A stretch of DNA of 64,000 nucleotides from Podospora pseudocomata (Eukaryota; Ascomycota; Sordariomycetes; Sordariales; Podosporaceae), in the NCBI RefSeq assembly GCF_035222375.1, contig NC_085889.1, positions 1,798,001 to 1,862,000 of the forward strand, given 5' to 3'. Below, piece after piece: positions 34,733 to 47,569 of this stretch. The notes under the pieces were generated by a model. The model was not told the origin of the DNA. It worked only from the letters and a program-made list of their open reading frames with translations, and did no database searches. The position numbers were made by a program, and so were the translations under genes. Positions within the stretch are counted from its first letter, which is position 1, and each line of letters begins with the position of its first letter.

Positions 34733-35893
34733 TCAACTCCTCAGATACCCACAAACCCTCTCCCCCCACCTAACCCCCCCCTTATAAACCCACATCCCCT
34801 TCGCATTCCCCCCCCTCAACCCCTCCACCGCCACCGCCAGCTCCTCCCCCCTCCCCTCCCCCCTAATCTCATCCAACCCATACAAAAAGGTCTTAAAACT
34901 AAACACGATCCCCCTCGTCCCCGGCAGTCTCGTCAAGGTCTGTAACTCAACCCTCAACCTCGTCTGACTAATATCAATACCCTCCCTATCCTCCTCCGTC
35001 AAACTATCCACTTCATGCTCGTGGATGTGGTTACCGCTCGGCGTGTACAGCTCCTTATGCGTCTGAAGCCCCCAGTTCACCCTCTTAACTGGCTTTCCCA
35101 CTTCCAGTTTGGAGAAGAATTTCTCCATGCTAGCACCGATTTTGCCGTAGGAAGGAACAGGGCCGTGGATGCCGGCTAGGGTTTGGTCTAGCTTTGTTGA
35201 GGGGTCGAAGCCGGAGGGGTGGCAGCAGAGGAAGGCCACGCAGCGGTGGAGGCCGGTAGCCGGGTTGGGGAGCAGGAGGAAGATATCGTCTTCAATGGTT
35301 GTGGCCAGGGTGGAAAGGAGCTCGTCGGGGGGGAGGTCAAGGGGGGAGACTGGAGAGAGGCAAGAGGTGATTTTGTTGTGAAGGGTTGTTCGATTGGGAG
35401 AGAGGGAGAACATGGTTGGGTAGCGGGTGGGTAGGTAGGTGGCCATGAGGTAGGCGTAGAGCTCCCTGATGGGGGCGATGCCAGAGGGGATGTACCCTTT
35501 GACAACTTTTGGGTGGGAGGCCAGGATTGCTTTCCGAGCAGTGACTCGATCAAGATAGTTCTTATCCATGATGATCAGCTCTGACGGGGAGGAGGTCTGA
35601 ATGGCCATGGTGATGTGGTATTTTGGCTTGAAGGGCCGGAGCTGGAGGGGTGGTGTGTCCTGCCATGAGAAGTCGTGAAGAGGTTCGATTTTGACCTCAT
35701 TGTGAATGTCTTCATCGGTTGTCTGCTTCGCGATGCCGGGCTTCTCTCTTTTGTCGTTGAAGCTCGGATGAGGATAAGGTGATGCGGGCCGATGAGGAGG
35801 TGGGGATCGGCCCGAGAGTCGCCACCCGGCAACTGTTGCCGCGACGAGCAACAGTACCAGAAGCACCCCGATCATCAAAGACATGTTCAACAA
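34733..35893 (-). CDS. HRQ/DUF3445 haem-dependent oxidative N-demethylase-like protein
   Basis: Predicted 386-aa membrane-anchored protein of the DUF3445 (HRQ) family, whose studied bacterial members are haem-dependent oxidative N-demethylase alpha subunits. A hydrophobic N-terminal anchor (MLNMSLMIGVLLVLLLVAATVAG) is followed by a Pro-rich linker. The domain core begins with PFKPKYHITMAIQ. Diagnostic blocks are PSGFDPSTKLDQTLAGIHGPVP, shown by STKLDQTLAGIHGPVP, then GKPVKRVNWGL, and LRVELQTLTRLPGTRGIVFSFKT, shown by LQTLTRLPGTRGIVFS. No intron is needed. Such genes are often misannotated as mannosyltransferases. The substrate in fungi is unknown. It sits about 250 bp upstream of the siderophore transporter on the same strand, so the two might share an iron or haem theme, which is only inference. 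Confidence 0.8.
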   Translation of the reverse strand: MLNMSLMIGVLLVLLLVAATVAGWRLSGRSPPPHRPASPYPHPSFNDKREKPGIAKQTTDEDIHNEVKIEPLHDFSWQDTPPLQLRPFKPKYHITMAIQTSSPSELIIMDKNYLDRVTARKAILASHPKVVKGYIPSGIAPIRELYAYLMATYLPTRYPTMFSLSPNRTTLHNKITSCLSPVSPLDLPPDELLSTLATTIEDDIFLLLPNPATGLHRCVAFLCCHPSGFDPSTKLDQTLAGIHGPVPSYGKIGASMEKFFSKLEVGKPVKRVNWGLQTHKELYTPSGNHIHEHEVDSLTEEDREGIDISQTRLRVELQTLTRLPGTRGIVFSFKTFLYGLDEIRGEGRGEELAVAVEGLRGGNAKGMWVYKGGVRWGERVCGYLRS

Positions 35894-36869
35894 TGTTATA
35901 CAAATGTCTCTGTTGGGGAAGTTGATATCTGTGTATCATAAGAAAAGAAGCCAATGTTTGGGCAAGAGCTCTGATATTATCTGACATCTCCCGTCCTCGA
36001 CCACCCCGAAAGATAGTGCCTACCCCACCTTGATCAAGATGACTCCAAGATCTGGGCTTTGATACGTCCACGTTGTCCACAGAACCTTTAGTAACGGCCA
36101 CCGATCGGAGTGCATTCACAGGGATCCGCCATGCAGTTAGGCTGATCCAGACCCGGCTGGGGAGGACACTGCTCTCATCGAAATCATGCCTTCAAAGGGA
36201 CTTGGTTGAAAGACTAACAAAGTTCATTGATAAAATATGGTCGGAACGTTTTCCAGAGATATACAACGGGGTATTCTTCTTAAACTAGTATAAGTCTTGT
36301 CCATTCAGGACTTTGCGGCCCTCCTTTATTCTTCCCCAACCAGGGGACATCAATGTAAAGCAACATGCTTTGAGCCGGCCATCTTTGACCGCACCAAACG
36401 GGTTCACCGCTGTCTGAGGTGTACACGAGGCATCTTGCACCTCGAACGTAATGTCTTTCTCCATCCGCGTCTGGTCTTGGGCCGTTCAGCGGACACCGAT
36501 CCCCTGCACAGAAGCCCAGGACCAAGTCGATTCAATGTAGCGTTCTGGTCGGGTGCCTATGTCGGCCTTATTTGTACATCACATAAGGTCCCGCGTCAGG
36601 TTTTTGGTTCCATAGCCCAGCGAAGTACACAGGGTAGGGGCACAGCCCTGTTGCGACTTTGGATGTGAGTCCTGAAAGCGTGGGCAGTCTGTCCAAGCAC
36701 ACAGTCAGGGCCCGTTTCGAATGGTTTTTCAACAACTCTCCCTCAGCTCTTGGAAAAAAAAATATCTCGTCCTGTCGACCTTGCCGAACCCTGACGCGCA
36801 GTCCCGGACAAGCTGTCTTAACTGAGCCCCAGACCTCTTCAACAGCCCATCCCGTTCACCCCTGCAAAA
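35894..36869. other. Gene-poor accessory stretch
   Basis: Contains the HRQ promoter and non-coding sequence. A minus-strand segment near 36300..36520 has weak resemblance to HET-gene tails (VYTSDSGEPVWC) and may belong to the neighbouring fossil. Confidence 0.35.
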
Positions 36870-37540
36870 TCAAACAATTGCGTGGGTTGCTGGACCATGC
36901 ACCTGGCTCCCGGTGTATCCCATGGCTCCGTTGGATGGCTCGAATCCTGAAGCTGAAAGATTGTATGATGCGTCGGAATGAGAGCAAGCTTGTGGAAAGT
37001 CCCAGTGAGAGGTATCACTCGACAGCTCTCGATCTTGCTCGGTACACTCACATCTTGTCAACTTGTTGCATTCCCATCCCGTCTCGAATTCTCCAAAATG
37101 CAAGACTCTCTTTGACAAGTTACGTTCTTAAAAGGCCCATGCCCGCGCTTGAGGTATAGAGTCGTGATTTCTTGGTATCGTCGCGCTATCAATGTCATGA
37201 GGGCGGTTGGATGGCCGATGCGTTGGAGTCTCTCTGTAAGTGTTAACATACTACCCGTGCACCTTGTATGGCTCAATGACCACTCTGAGATCTTCGTCAG
37301 GGATCCGCTTCCCGTGTAGCAATAGCCTGCTTTCATAGCATGATAAACCAGAACCACTGCTGTTCCCACATCTGCCGCTATGGTGATAGTAGGCCCAGAT
37401 ATATGTTGTGCATCTGAGCGGCCTGCTCCTCCCAGTCCAGCATCGAATCCTGAATGATAAAAAGAGCATCAACCCGAAGATATCGGAAGCCTAACTGGCG
37501 GGTGACGTGGATGGCGTGCTGAAGCGTGAGAGGCAGTGAT
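36870..37540 (-). pseudogene. Broken HET-domain gene (HET-6 type)
   Basis: Minus-strand fossil with the classic HET order: LPLTLQHAIHVTRQLGFRYL, then RVDALFIIQDSMLDWEEQ, then AQMHNIYLG, and further on SKRVLHFGEF with WECNKLTRCEC. Blocks are spread over frames with several breaks, so it is not functional. Such genes mediate vegetative incompatibility. With the one at 30.7-32.0 kb it marks a HET-rich accessory segment. Confidence 0.7.
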
Positions 37541-38340
37541 GACGGAGAGACTGCTTGTCCGCTAGGCATACTTGACGGGCAGGAAACATGCAGGCTTCTT
37601 GCTGGCCCAATATCGTTGGAGTGCCCATGCAGTGACGGGGTAGGATGGTGAAATTCCGGGAAAAGAAAAAAAAGGAAAAGAAAATTGATACAGTGGCTCA
37701 ATATGTGGTCAAAAGAAGGTGTGGTAAAAGGTGATGAATTGAGAAAGAAGCTATCAAACAGGTGCTTCAATCAAATAGATGCTTGAAGCGTGGGAGACCC
37801 GAGCGGAGCGAGGTGGAACCCAGGGCTGATAAGAGAGAGCTCTATAAGGGGTGTGAAGAGTGTTGTGTAAATGGCCTCTCCCAACACTTCAGGTCTCAAA
37901 ATTGAATATCCAAGATGACCAAGCTTCAAACTGGGCCGGCATTTTCCCGCCCACTTGACCGTCACCCACCCCGCTACCAAACGCCTGTCGTGGGTGAGAT
38001 TTCTGTAAGTATGTGGAATCCATGATGGAAATGGTTTTGATTGTCCAACCTACTATTGGGGGGGTGCAAATAGAGCAAGTGCCTTGACATACCCTGATAT
38101 ATCTTTCTCAATCCGTTCATACATCACAGGTCCAAACGAGCAGCTGTCAAACCGATAACAACATGAAATTAGGAGTCTTTCACAACTTCATCACCCCCCT
38201 CCCTTTCCAAGTTTTCAACAGAATAGCCCAGGTATCTCATGAAAAATCAAAACGACAAAACCCCTCCCATCCCAAACACATTTCAAACCACACCCCTTCG
38301 GCCCGGTTCAGTCATCAAACTCCCCAACCCTGAATCAGAA
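37541..38340. other. Gene-free stretch next to the sugar porter
   Basis: Contains the left edge of the HET fossil's upstream region and the 3' flank of the sugar porter. No intact gene or RNA was recognised. Confidence 0.4.
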
Positions 38341-40557
38341 TCAAATCCCCTTCACAGTCTCCCCCCCAACCCCACCACCCTTGACCTCCCCCTCCGTCTC
38401 CGGCAAGGTATTCGTCCCACTCCCCAGCCTCCCCTCCCCCCCAACCCGCCCCTGATGATGATCCATCATATAAAGCGGCCTCAGCTTCGCCTCCCTCCTC
38501 CACAAAACCCACCTCTTGAACCACCAAGGCAGCACATGCCGCACCTGATACCCCGCAAACTTCCTCGTCGGCACCGCAAACACATAATCCAGCTCCTCCA
38601 GCGTCTTCTGCTTCGTCTCGGGCACCCAAAAGAAAATCATCACCAGCGCCAGGGCATTAAACCCCGCATACAACCCAAACGCACCCACCGTCCCCAGCGA
38701 CTCGAGCAAGAACGGGAACGTCATGCCCAGCACCGCCGCCCAAAAGAGACACGTCGCGACCGAGAACCCCATGCCTACTTCTCTGTGCGAGAGGGGGAAC
38801 ACCTCGGCGCTGTAGGTGAACGGCACCGGGCCCTCGCCGGGTGAGTAAAACGCGGCAAAGAGGTAGACAAACAGCGCCACGAGGGCGGTCCGGGCGGTTC
38901 CCTGCTCCAGCAGCGTGCAGAGGCCGGCCGCCAGCAGGGTCCACGTCATCTGCGGGAAGGTGAACAGCAGGAGTGATCTCCGGCCAAAGGTGTCAATCGT
39001 CCAAAAGGCGGGGAAGGCAAACAGCCAGTTGACCAGCCCGAACCCAAACGACGCGAGCAGAGCCTGGTAGTCGTCCTGCCCGGCGTCCTTGAAGATGGTG
39101 GTCGAGTAAAAGGCAATGATGTTGATGCCGCACATTTGCTGGGCGATCATGACGGTGAAGGCGGCCAGGGTGGCCCGGCGCACGCGGGGAATGGTGAAGA
39201 GCTCAGCCATGCGCTGAAAGTACCACGAGTTGCGAAGGAGTTGCTCCTCGAGTTCGAGCTGGGAGTGGATGTAGAAGATGTCGCGGGCTACCTGGATCGG
39301 GTGGTTTCGCAGTCTGATCATGGCATCCCAGGCTTTGCCGTAGCGGTTCTTCTTCATGTACCAACGAGGTGACTCGGGGCAAAAGTAGATGAGCACGAGG
39401 AGAGGGACCGCGGGGATAAAGGGGGCGCCGAGCATCAGACGCCAGTTGATGTCTCCTGCGCTCCACACAGCCAAGTTGAATGCGGTACCCAACATGATGC
39501 CGAATGCCGTCCACATTTCTGTCGTCTCGTATTAGTAAAAGCTCCGTTCCGTCGCACATCATGTTGATGAGCACTTACGCCAGGACATGACCAGAGCACC
39601 GCGGATCGAGGCCGGCGAGTTCTCAGCTGCGTAGATAGGCACAGTCGAAGCCTTGACGCCCATACCGACACCCATGAAGAGACGGCAAATCAGCTGCTCC
39701 CACCACGTGTGGCAGAAAGCAGAACCGATCACAGGCCAAAGACAGAAATGCGCGCTGAAGAAGATGACACCACGACGGCCCCACAGGTTGCTGGGCAGAA
39801 AAATGTCAGTTATGCCATTGCTACTCCTGCCATGGAAACCGGGACTTACTTGATCGGATCAGACAACCAGCACCCACACAGTGCGCTCCCAAGATACGGA
39901 CCGGCATTGACCAGCCCGAGAAGAAGCTTGTCCCGGGTTGATGTGCCACCAATCCCGTAGATATCCGGGAAGAAGATGTTCGCTCCATTCGTGCCGGTCT
40001 GATCCCACCCCTGAACAGCGGCACCAATCGAGCAAGTCGCAATAGTCAGGAAGAGCTTGGCAGGGAGGCGCCACTTGTGCTCGACCTCGTCCCGCAAGGC
40101 CTTTTTCTCTGCCTCGTCGAGGGCCTCGGTTCCGTCGATTCTGTCGTAGTCGTCCGGGTTCTGGGCGACGAGAGCACCTTTGCGGAAAAGCTGGACATGT
40201 TGAGCCAGTCCTTTTTCTTCGCAAAATGCCTCTACCCGCAGCATTAGCTGGTCTCGTGGGATGCCCTCGAGGGGGTTTTTGATCCTGCGTTGAAGATATG
40301 TGTAAGTGGGTGGGCCATCTATTAGTGCTTCCATCCAATGGTAAGTATCTCACCTAGCTTCCAGGTTGGCATTGAGGTCGACATGGTCGTCTGCGGACCG
40401 GCCTATCTCGAGATGATGTCCGGTGGCACCCCTGGGCTCGCTGCTACTTGCGGGGTGTCAGTTCAAAGTCTATACTGCCATTAACTGGGTGTTTTTTCCC
40501 GCACAGTTTCTCATTCCCAGTAGTGCCGGTGTCCGAAATAGTTGGACTGTCCGGCAT
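38341..40557 (-). CDS. MFS sugar porter
   Basis: Predicted plasma-membrane sugar/polyol proton symporter of 655 aa in five exons: 40557..40505, 40443..40354, 40284..39850, 39790..39579 and 39518..38341. Introns are 59-69 nt and all phases agree. The long hydrophilic N-terminus holds [14 protein letters not shown] and [19 protein letters not shown] before TM1 ([20 protein letters not shown]). Sugar-porter signatures are [76 protein letters not shown], the [15 protein letters not shown] block and [15 protein letters not shown]. These indicate a complete 12-TM protein. The substrate cannot be fixed by eye; the GWDQTG start resembles the myo-inositol/polyol side of the family. The C-terminus is Gly-rich and disordered. 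Confidence 0.87.
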
Positions 40558-42797
40558 GGTTGCGGTGGTGGGGGATGGTTGTCAACAGTAGATGGTAGAT
40601 AGATAGTCTGAGTGCTCTTGAGCTAAATGAGAATGGAAACACAACGGGACAGAGCGCCACCGGACGAGGCAGTCTTAATATTCCCCGGTATCACACGCAC
40701 GCAGGTGGCTGACCTGAGTTGCACCGATGTCGTACCCCGTGCTCCCTTGATCCCCCTCACCCATCACCCTTTTCCCCGCAGAGAGGCAACAGGACATGAA
40801 AACTCTGGATAAACCTGGTAGGTGACTGGCCTAGCGGGTGCAACAACAGACTTGCAACTGTGAAGGAAGTGATCGACCCCATGCCAAGGCGGAACTGTTG
40901 GTAGGGTCTAACACAAGCTTAACTGGGAACCTTTTGTGTCGACCCTGTCCATCATGCCCTCAGGGTCCCACTCTCTTGCTGCAAGCAGGCTTATACGCAG
41001 CAGGACACCGAAAGGATGAATAAATCTCGGTCAGACGTGCAGAAAGAAAGCAAGGTTTGCTGCCTTTAGTCCTCATCACGCAAGTGAAGATCCCAGAACG
41101 CTACCCTGAATGCGGTTGTACCCTCGCGGATGATGTTGGGAGCTTTTGCGTGTGGCATGCCGTGTTTCCGTTGCAAGAGGACATGAATCATGAACATGCC
41201 GTGTTGTGATGCTCTGGCCTACCCGACAGAGTGGACAGAGGGTTCCGCTGATCAACATCCCCGGATTTTGCTGTGGATGAAATGCAAAACAATGCCTCCC
41301 AAAAAAGACATGTGCCAGGCCATCTCGAGATATGGGCAGTCGGACAAAAGAAAAGCCATCGACGCCATCTGAGATCCCTCCCACGGCACACAACGTGAGA
41401 CCCTGGTTGAGGCGTCAGGTTTGGCGGTCACTGCCGAGGGGGCCCGCTCTTGGCTGACGCAATTTGTACCGGACACACTCCTCCTTGTCTCCTCCTGTCA
41501 AGCCTTTGGCGTTTCTTGGAATTAGTGTCAAGAAGGGCTATCGGTCCGATGACTTACAGAAGATTTCCTTTTGGAGGCAGGCCAAGAGCGAGAAAAAGAG
41601 AAGCTCAAAGGCCAAGTTGGTTAAGAGATGGTGGCGTCTGGGAGTGAAATGCTTGAGGCTGACAACATCTCGACCTCATCCGTAGGTAGACATGACAGAG
41701 GGGGGAGATACTCGCAGGATGGTGTGTCTCGTATGTCGTATGTATGTCAATCAATTCAATGGGACAGCACACGGCATGCTATCGTGCATACTGTAGGAAG
41801 ACGACTGCTGGACGGGAAGTGCCCCGGTTGTAACGGCGAGAAGCGAACGAATGGATGGATGGGTCGATGGCTGCCCCGCGGGGATAACGACAGGCGGGGT
41901 ACCCCATATGGGGGCGGGTAACTTTGGCACTTTTGGATCCAAGTGCCATGCGAAGCTCCTTCTCCATGAATTGTTGATCACAGGGAGCCACTTCACGATT
42001 CGGTGTGATGATTGGGATATGCGTTTATCCTCCTTTCAGAGACCCAATCCACCTTGTCGTTCGGTCATTTATTGCAGAAGTTGTGTTTCATTGCACCTGC
42101 TGTCCCATCCAAAGCTCGAGATTGTTTCTGCGAAGGATCTCACCGCTTGTCGGTTTCGTTATCACATTGTCCAACAACCCTCCGAAGCAAAGCGACCACA
42201 CTCTGCGGCCTGCCGTGACTCCATCTTCGATCGAATAATCCCCCGGGTGTGCTGACGGCCATGACTGGTCAGATATCGGAGACAACCCGACCCCATACGC
42301 CCCGCCTCTTTATACACCGAACAATACTGCGATCAACAGCCCAACTCCACCACCGATCGCCACCAATGGTCGGCCATCCGGGGGCAGCTTGCCGATTCCG
42401 TGCCCCGGACAGACAGCCCTCTCCGGCAGTGGGCTCGGCTGAGTTCGGATTGGAGTACTCGTCTCGGACTTTGTCGTATATGCTTGGCATTATACGACAT
42501 GAAGCCATCACGGCGTCTGCTGACCATTTTCGCCTCAAAAGTTCCCCGACTGTGGTTTCATGCCCCTGGACTGAGTGCCTACTCACCCAAGGAAGCCTGT
42601 GATATCATTTTGCCGGCCATGACTAGATCCCCCCCTAGTAGCCTCGACTTGCAAAACATGAAAAGACCATGCCTGGAATGGTAATCTCAAGATGCCCACC
42701 ACACTTTATATACGCATAGTATCACCGAACCAATTGACTACCTTTTCTAAACTCGAGATCCCCAAACTAGAAAATCATCCGTGGAAAACAGTCCCAA
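40558..42797. other. 2.2-kb region without recognised genes
   Basis: Scanned on both strands. Open frames are short, with compositions unlike protein, and I found no convincing splice-linked exon series, tRNA or transposon signature. It should contain the sugar-porter promoter and the 3' flank of the SET gene. Confidence 0.4.
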
Positions 42798-44304
42798 TCA
42801 ATACCTCACCCCCCTAGGCCCCTCCTCCTCCTCAAACCTTCTAAACATCTTGCCCACCATCCACCCCTCCACCCACTTGATATACCCCTGCCTCGCCAGC
42901 ACCTCCAAACTCAGCCTCGCGTACTTTTCCGCCTTGTCCATGTCGTTCAACACAAAGTAAATCCTGCTCATATTCTCCAGCTGCTCACTCTCAAGCGGGA
43001 AGAGCTCCTCCTTTGGCAGAAGAGGCAAGATCTGTCTCGTCAGGCGCAGAGCTTGGTACGGCTTGTTGGCTTGGAAGGCGCGGATGGCGAGGTCTTGGAG
43101 CTTTGCGATTTCTTTCCGGCGGGCGTCGGAGGCGGCGATGGTGGAGGGGGGGGAGGTGCAGAGGGGGCAGGAGCAGGTGAAGCCCCATTTTTTGAGGAGG
43201 TGGGCGCGTTCCGAGGAGGTTTTGCCTAGGGTTAGGTCTAAGGAGGGAAGGGGTTAGTGAATTGGGTTCACGGAAAGGGGAAGGGGGGATGGGAAAAGGA
43301 CGGACAGGAGATGGTGATTTCCTCGCCCGGGGAGATGGGTTTGGAGGCTGCGATGGAGACCTGGAGGGATTCTTGGATGAAGCGGGTGTAGGCGCTGGAG
43401 GGATGTGTTGTTAGCATTTTGCTTCTGCAAGGGGGTTGGAAGAGTCTTACTTTGGCATGCAAGCGTGGTTTATTCTCTGGTGTTGGGTCAGCCTTTATCC
43501 ATCTCACTTCTTTCCCCTATTCAACAGCCCCGTGGGGAAGACAAGACTCACCGAAACAGTAGGATAAACCGCCATGTAATCCCCCTCCCCGACCCTCGTG
43601 CTAAACGCATTCGTCCTCAGCACGTTCTCCACCACATCCTGAGCGTGCTCGCTGCTCTTCCCCAGTTCCATCACACCGTTACCCCCATCACCCATCTGTT
43701 CGACCGCTTTATGCAACAGTCTGTACCCCCTCAACGCATTCACCTCCACCGTGAAACCAACATCCACCACGAGCGTGGCATAGTCAAGTATAATCTCCTC
43801 CCATTGCTTGATTTCCTTCGTGGCTATGACGCCCTTGCCTTTTCCGGGGATGGTAACGACTTTGTATTTCTCGCCTTCAGCGCCGTCCGAGGGTTTGGGC
43901 AAGGGGAGGTCAAGAAACCAGGAGGCTACGTCTGCGGCGCGGGAGGGCGTGGTGACAAGGGAGAAGCCGCGGTGGCCGTGGTGGGAGTTGGTGTAGGTGC
44001 AGTATTGACCGGTCAGGCCATTGGTGAGCTCGCAGACTGGGGCGTGGGTCCAGGGGGTGATGTGGGAGCTGGAGTTGGAAAAGAGGGTTTCTGTCAGTGA
44101 ACCAGGGATGGGACGGAGGCAGCTGGCAGAGAGGAGTTGGTGTGGCGTGAGAGCTGGGGGTGGGGAGGAGGGGCATTGGTATTTGGAGTTGTGGATGGTG
44201 GATAATGCCAGTGTTGTTGTTGATGAAACGAGGAGGGACCATGTGGTGAGAAACCTGAGGGGTAATAAGGGGGCCCCTTTTCTTCGGCTGCGTGTTGGGA
44301 ACAT
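42798..44304 (-). CDS. SET-domain protein with a signal-like N-terminus
   Basis: Predicted 435-aa putative lysine methyltransferase, four exons (44304..43552, 43476..43451, 43394..43306, 43237..42798). The introns are 75, 56 and 68 nt. The tiny 26-nt exon supplies the catalytic-core RINHACMP. Blocks in order: KGKGVIATKEIKQWEEII (SET-N), INHACMPNAYTRF (NHxxxPN core), PGEEITISY (Tyr completed by splicing), then GFTCSCPLC (post-SET cysteines). A TPR-like helical tail ends RRFEEEEGPRGVRY. This is the SMYD/SET5-like arrangement, with all expected SAM and Zn residues. The N-terminus, from 44304, is basic then hydrophobic (LPLRFLTTWSLLVSSTTTLALS), like a signal peptide or membrane anchor, unusual for a SET enzyme. 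Confidence 0.82.
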
Positions 44305-44999
44305 TATCGCTGTAAAACTCAAGTACACTGAACAGAAATGGAAAATCAATGGATTCGATTTAGATCTCAGATTCAATCCCCCCTGGATTTCAAAAATCAA
44401 CAAGAACAATCTGTCCACAGTTCCAGATTCTCGGCTTCAAATGCATGGCGCCCAGCCTCACAAAGTCGAGGATAAATTGCTTCCTGCCCTTTCCCATCCT
44501 CACAAAATGCCGATCCTGTTCGTCTTTCTCTTGCCGTGCAGAGCAATGTTTGGTAGCAAGATATGAGGCAAAAGTAAAAGACAGGCAGCCAAGTCCTTGG
44601 CCACGTGCTTGGCCGGATCGTACCGGCTGAGCCATGTGCTGTCCCGGCCGTGTTTGTCTCACGGTGGATGATGTGTGGACGGATAAATTCGACATCCCTC
44701 GGCACGTACCGAGTTTGGGAATGGCGCATGGGCGCTTCATCCCCAACCTTCATGACTTACTCTCTCCAGGGTAGGTAGTTCCTTCTTTGGAATAATGGTC
44801 ATGATGGAGGGCACCAAAAACTGGTCGTGCTTGCCCATCGCAACAAGCCCGGAAGGAAGTGTAGTGTAATCACGTCACTTGCCTCCACAAGTGAGGGAGT
44901 TGTTTAACCCAACATTAAAATGTCTTCTCGGACCAACTCTCATTCTTCATCATCTTTCTTCAAGGTCATTCTTTTCTTCATAGAGCATTAACAAGAATC
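44305..44999. other. Divergent promoter of the SET gene and the M20D gene
   Basis: About 700 bp between head-to-head genes. A TCACGTCA stretch near 44872 resembles a half CRE/ATF site. Nothing else was recognised. Confidence 0.4.
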
Positions 45000-46337
45000 A
45001 TGAATCCTCAACCAACGGCGCCTCGGACTCCCAAGTCCGCTGCCATTAACGGCATCATCAAGGAGAAGCAGAATCGACCCGACCTCGAAACACTCAAACG
45101 TCTCTACCAAAAGCTCCATGCAGACCCCGAGCTCCCCGGTCGCGAAGAGCATACTGCACATGTCGTAAAAACTCACCTCGAAGCTCTCGGGTTCAGAGTT
45201 CGTGCTCGCATCGGCGGCCACGGCGTTGTGGGAGTGTTAGACAACCAACGCGGGCCACGCGGCCGTACCGTTCTCCTCAAGGCCGAGCTCGATGCTCTGC
45301 CCATACAAGAGAAAACAAACCTATCATACGCAAGCACCAAAAGAATCAAAGATCCCGTCGACAAAAAAAGGAAGCCCGTCATGCACGCCTCCGGCCATGA
45401 CATGCACATCACCATGGTCCTAGCCGCAGCAGCACTCCTCCAAAAGGCCAAAAAGAAGTGGCGTGGCTGCCTCATAGTTCTCTTCCAACCAGACTCACAA
45501 GGACGCGGTGCTAAGTCCATGATGGAATCCGGACTATACGACAAGTTCCAATTTCCCAACCCAAACATCGTATTATGTCAACACATCAACAACAAAAGCG
45601 CAGGCAAGCTTCAGCTTCTAAGGGGTAACGACCTAGGAGAAAGGTTATCATTTCTCATCACGATCCCCGGAAAGGGAGGGCACTCGACCACCCCGGAAGG
45701 CTGTATTAACCCCATTCTCATCGCCTCGTCGCTGGTGCCGGAACTCCAAACAATGATTCAAACGCTCTACAACCCAAACAGCCCCGCGCTTGTTACCTGC
45801 GTGAGAATAAACGCGGGCCACGCTACCAACGAAATCCCTGACAAGGCCGAGCTGACGGTCGAAGTCAGAGCCTTCTCTGGCGATATGATGAAGCTGCTCG
45901 TTGAGGCGATCGACCTCGTGGTGGGGAAGGAATTCGAGAACGCGGGAGTATTGAAGAAGAAGAAAACAATCCAGAGGCTTGACCAGTTTGTTTCACCGCT
46001 TATCAACGACCCAGATGCGCTACACAAAATTGGGGTGCAGTTTGAAGATTATTTTGGGCGGGAGCAGATTCAACCCATGAACCTGGAGATGGCTATGGGC
46101 AAGTTGGGTGATGATTTGGCTGTTCTTGCTCGAGAGGGCATTCCCCATGCGTATTGGACGCTTAGGAGCACGAGTCCGGGTATTTGGGACACGTATGAGA
46201 GGGACGGGCGTTTGCATGAGTTGCCGGATACCCACACGGCCGAGTTTGCACCGGCCGAGGAGCCCACGTTGAGCGTGGGGATGGAGGCGTTGGCGGTGGC
46301 AGCGTTGACGTATCTGAAGACGGAGGGTGAGTTTTGA
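45000..46337 (+). CDS. M20D amidohydrolase-family protein, metal site altered
   Basis: Predicted 445-aa protein of the family that includes IAA-amino acid hydrolases and N-acyl-amino acid amidohydrolases. The fold is clear: HADPELPGREEHTA, LKAELDALPIQE, MHASGHDMH, then the dimer-domain opening GKGGHSTTPEG, and a late DTHTAEF. However, the usual MHACGHD cysteine is Ser (about residue 131), and FQPAEE has become FQPDSQ (about 162-167). So two of the five known metal ligands, including the catalytic-side Glu, are gone, while the three His ligands remain. The family GSEDF stretch reads LGDDLAV. The frame is intact and intronless, so it is probably an expressed non-catalytic or re-purposed paralogue rather than a decaying gene. 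Confidence 0.8.
   Translation: MNPQPTAPRTPKSAAINGIIKEKQNRPDLETLKRLYQKLHADPELPGREEHTAHVVKTHLEALGFRVRARIGGHGVVGVLDNQRGPRGRTVLLKAELDALPIQEKTNLSYASTKRIKDPVDKKRKPVMHASGHDMHITMVLAAAALLQKAKKKWRGCLIVLFQPDSQGRGAKSMMESGLYDKFQFPNPNIVLCQHINNKSAGKLQLLRGNDLGERLSFLITIPGKGGHSTTPEGCINPILIASSLVPELQTMIQTLYNPNSPALVTCVRINAGHATNEIPDKAELTVEVRAFSGDMMKLLVEAIDLVVGKEFENAGVLKKKKTIQRLDQFVSPLINDPDALHKIGVQFEDYFGREQIQPMNLEMAMGKLGDDLAVLAREGIPHAYWTLRSTSPGIWDTYERDGRLHELPDTHTAEFAPAEEPTLSVGMEALAVAALTYLKTEGEF

Positions 46338-47569
<1,232 letters not shown>

Noticed and set aside
40558-42797. Possible hidden gene in the 2.2-kb gap
   Set aside because: No exon series with consistent phase and no domain-like peptide found on either strand.
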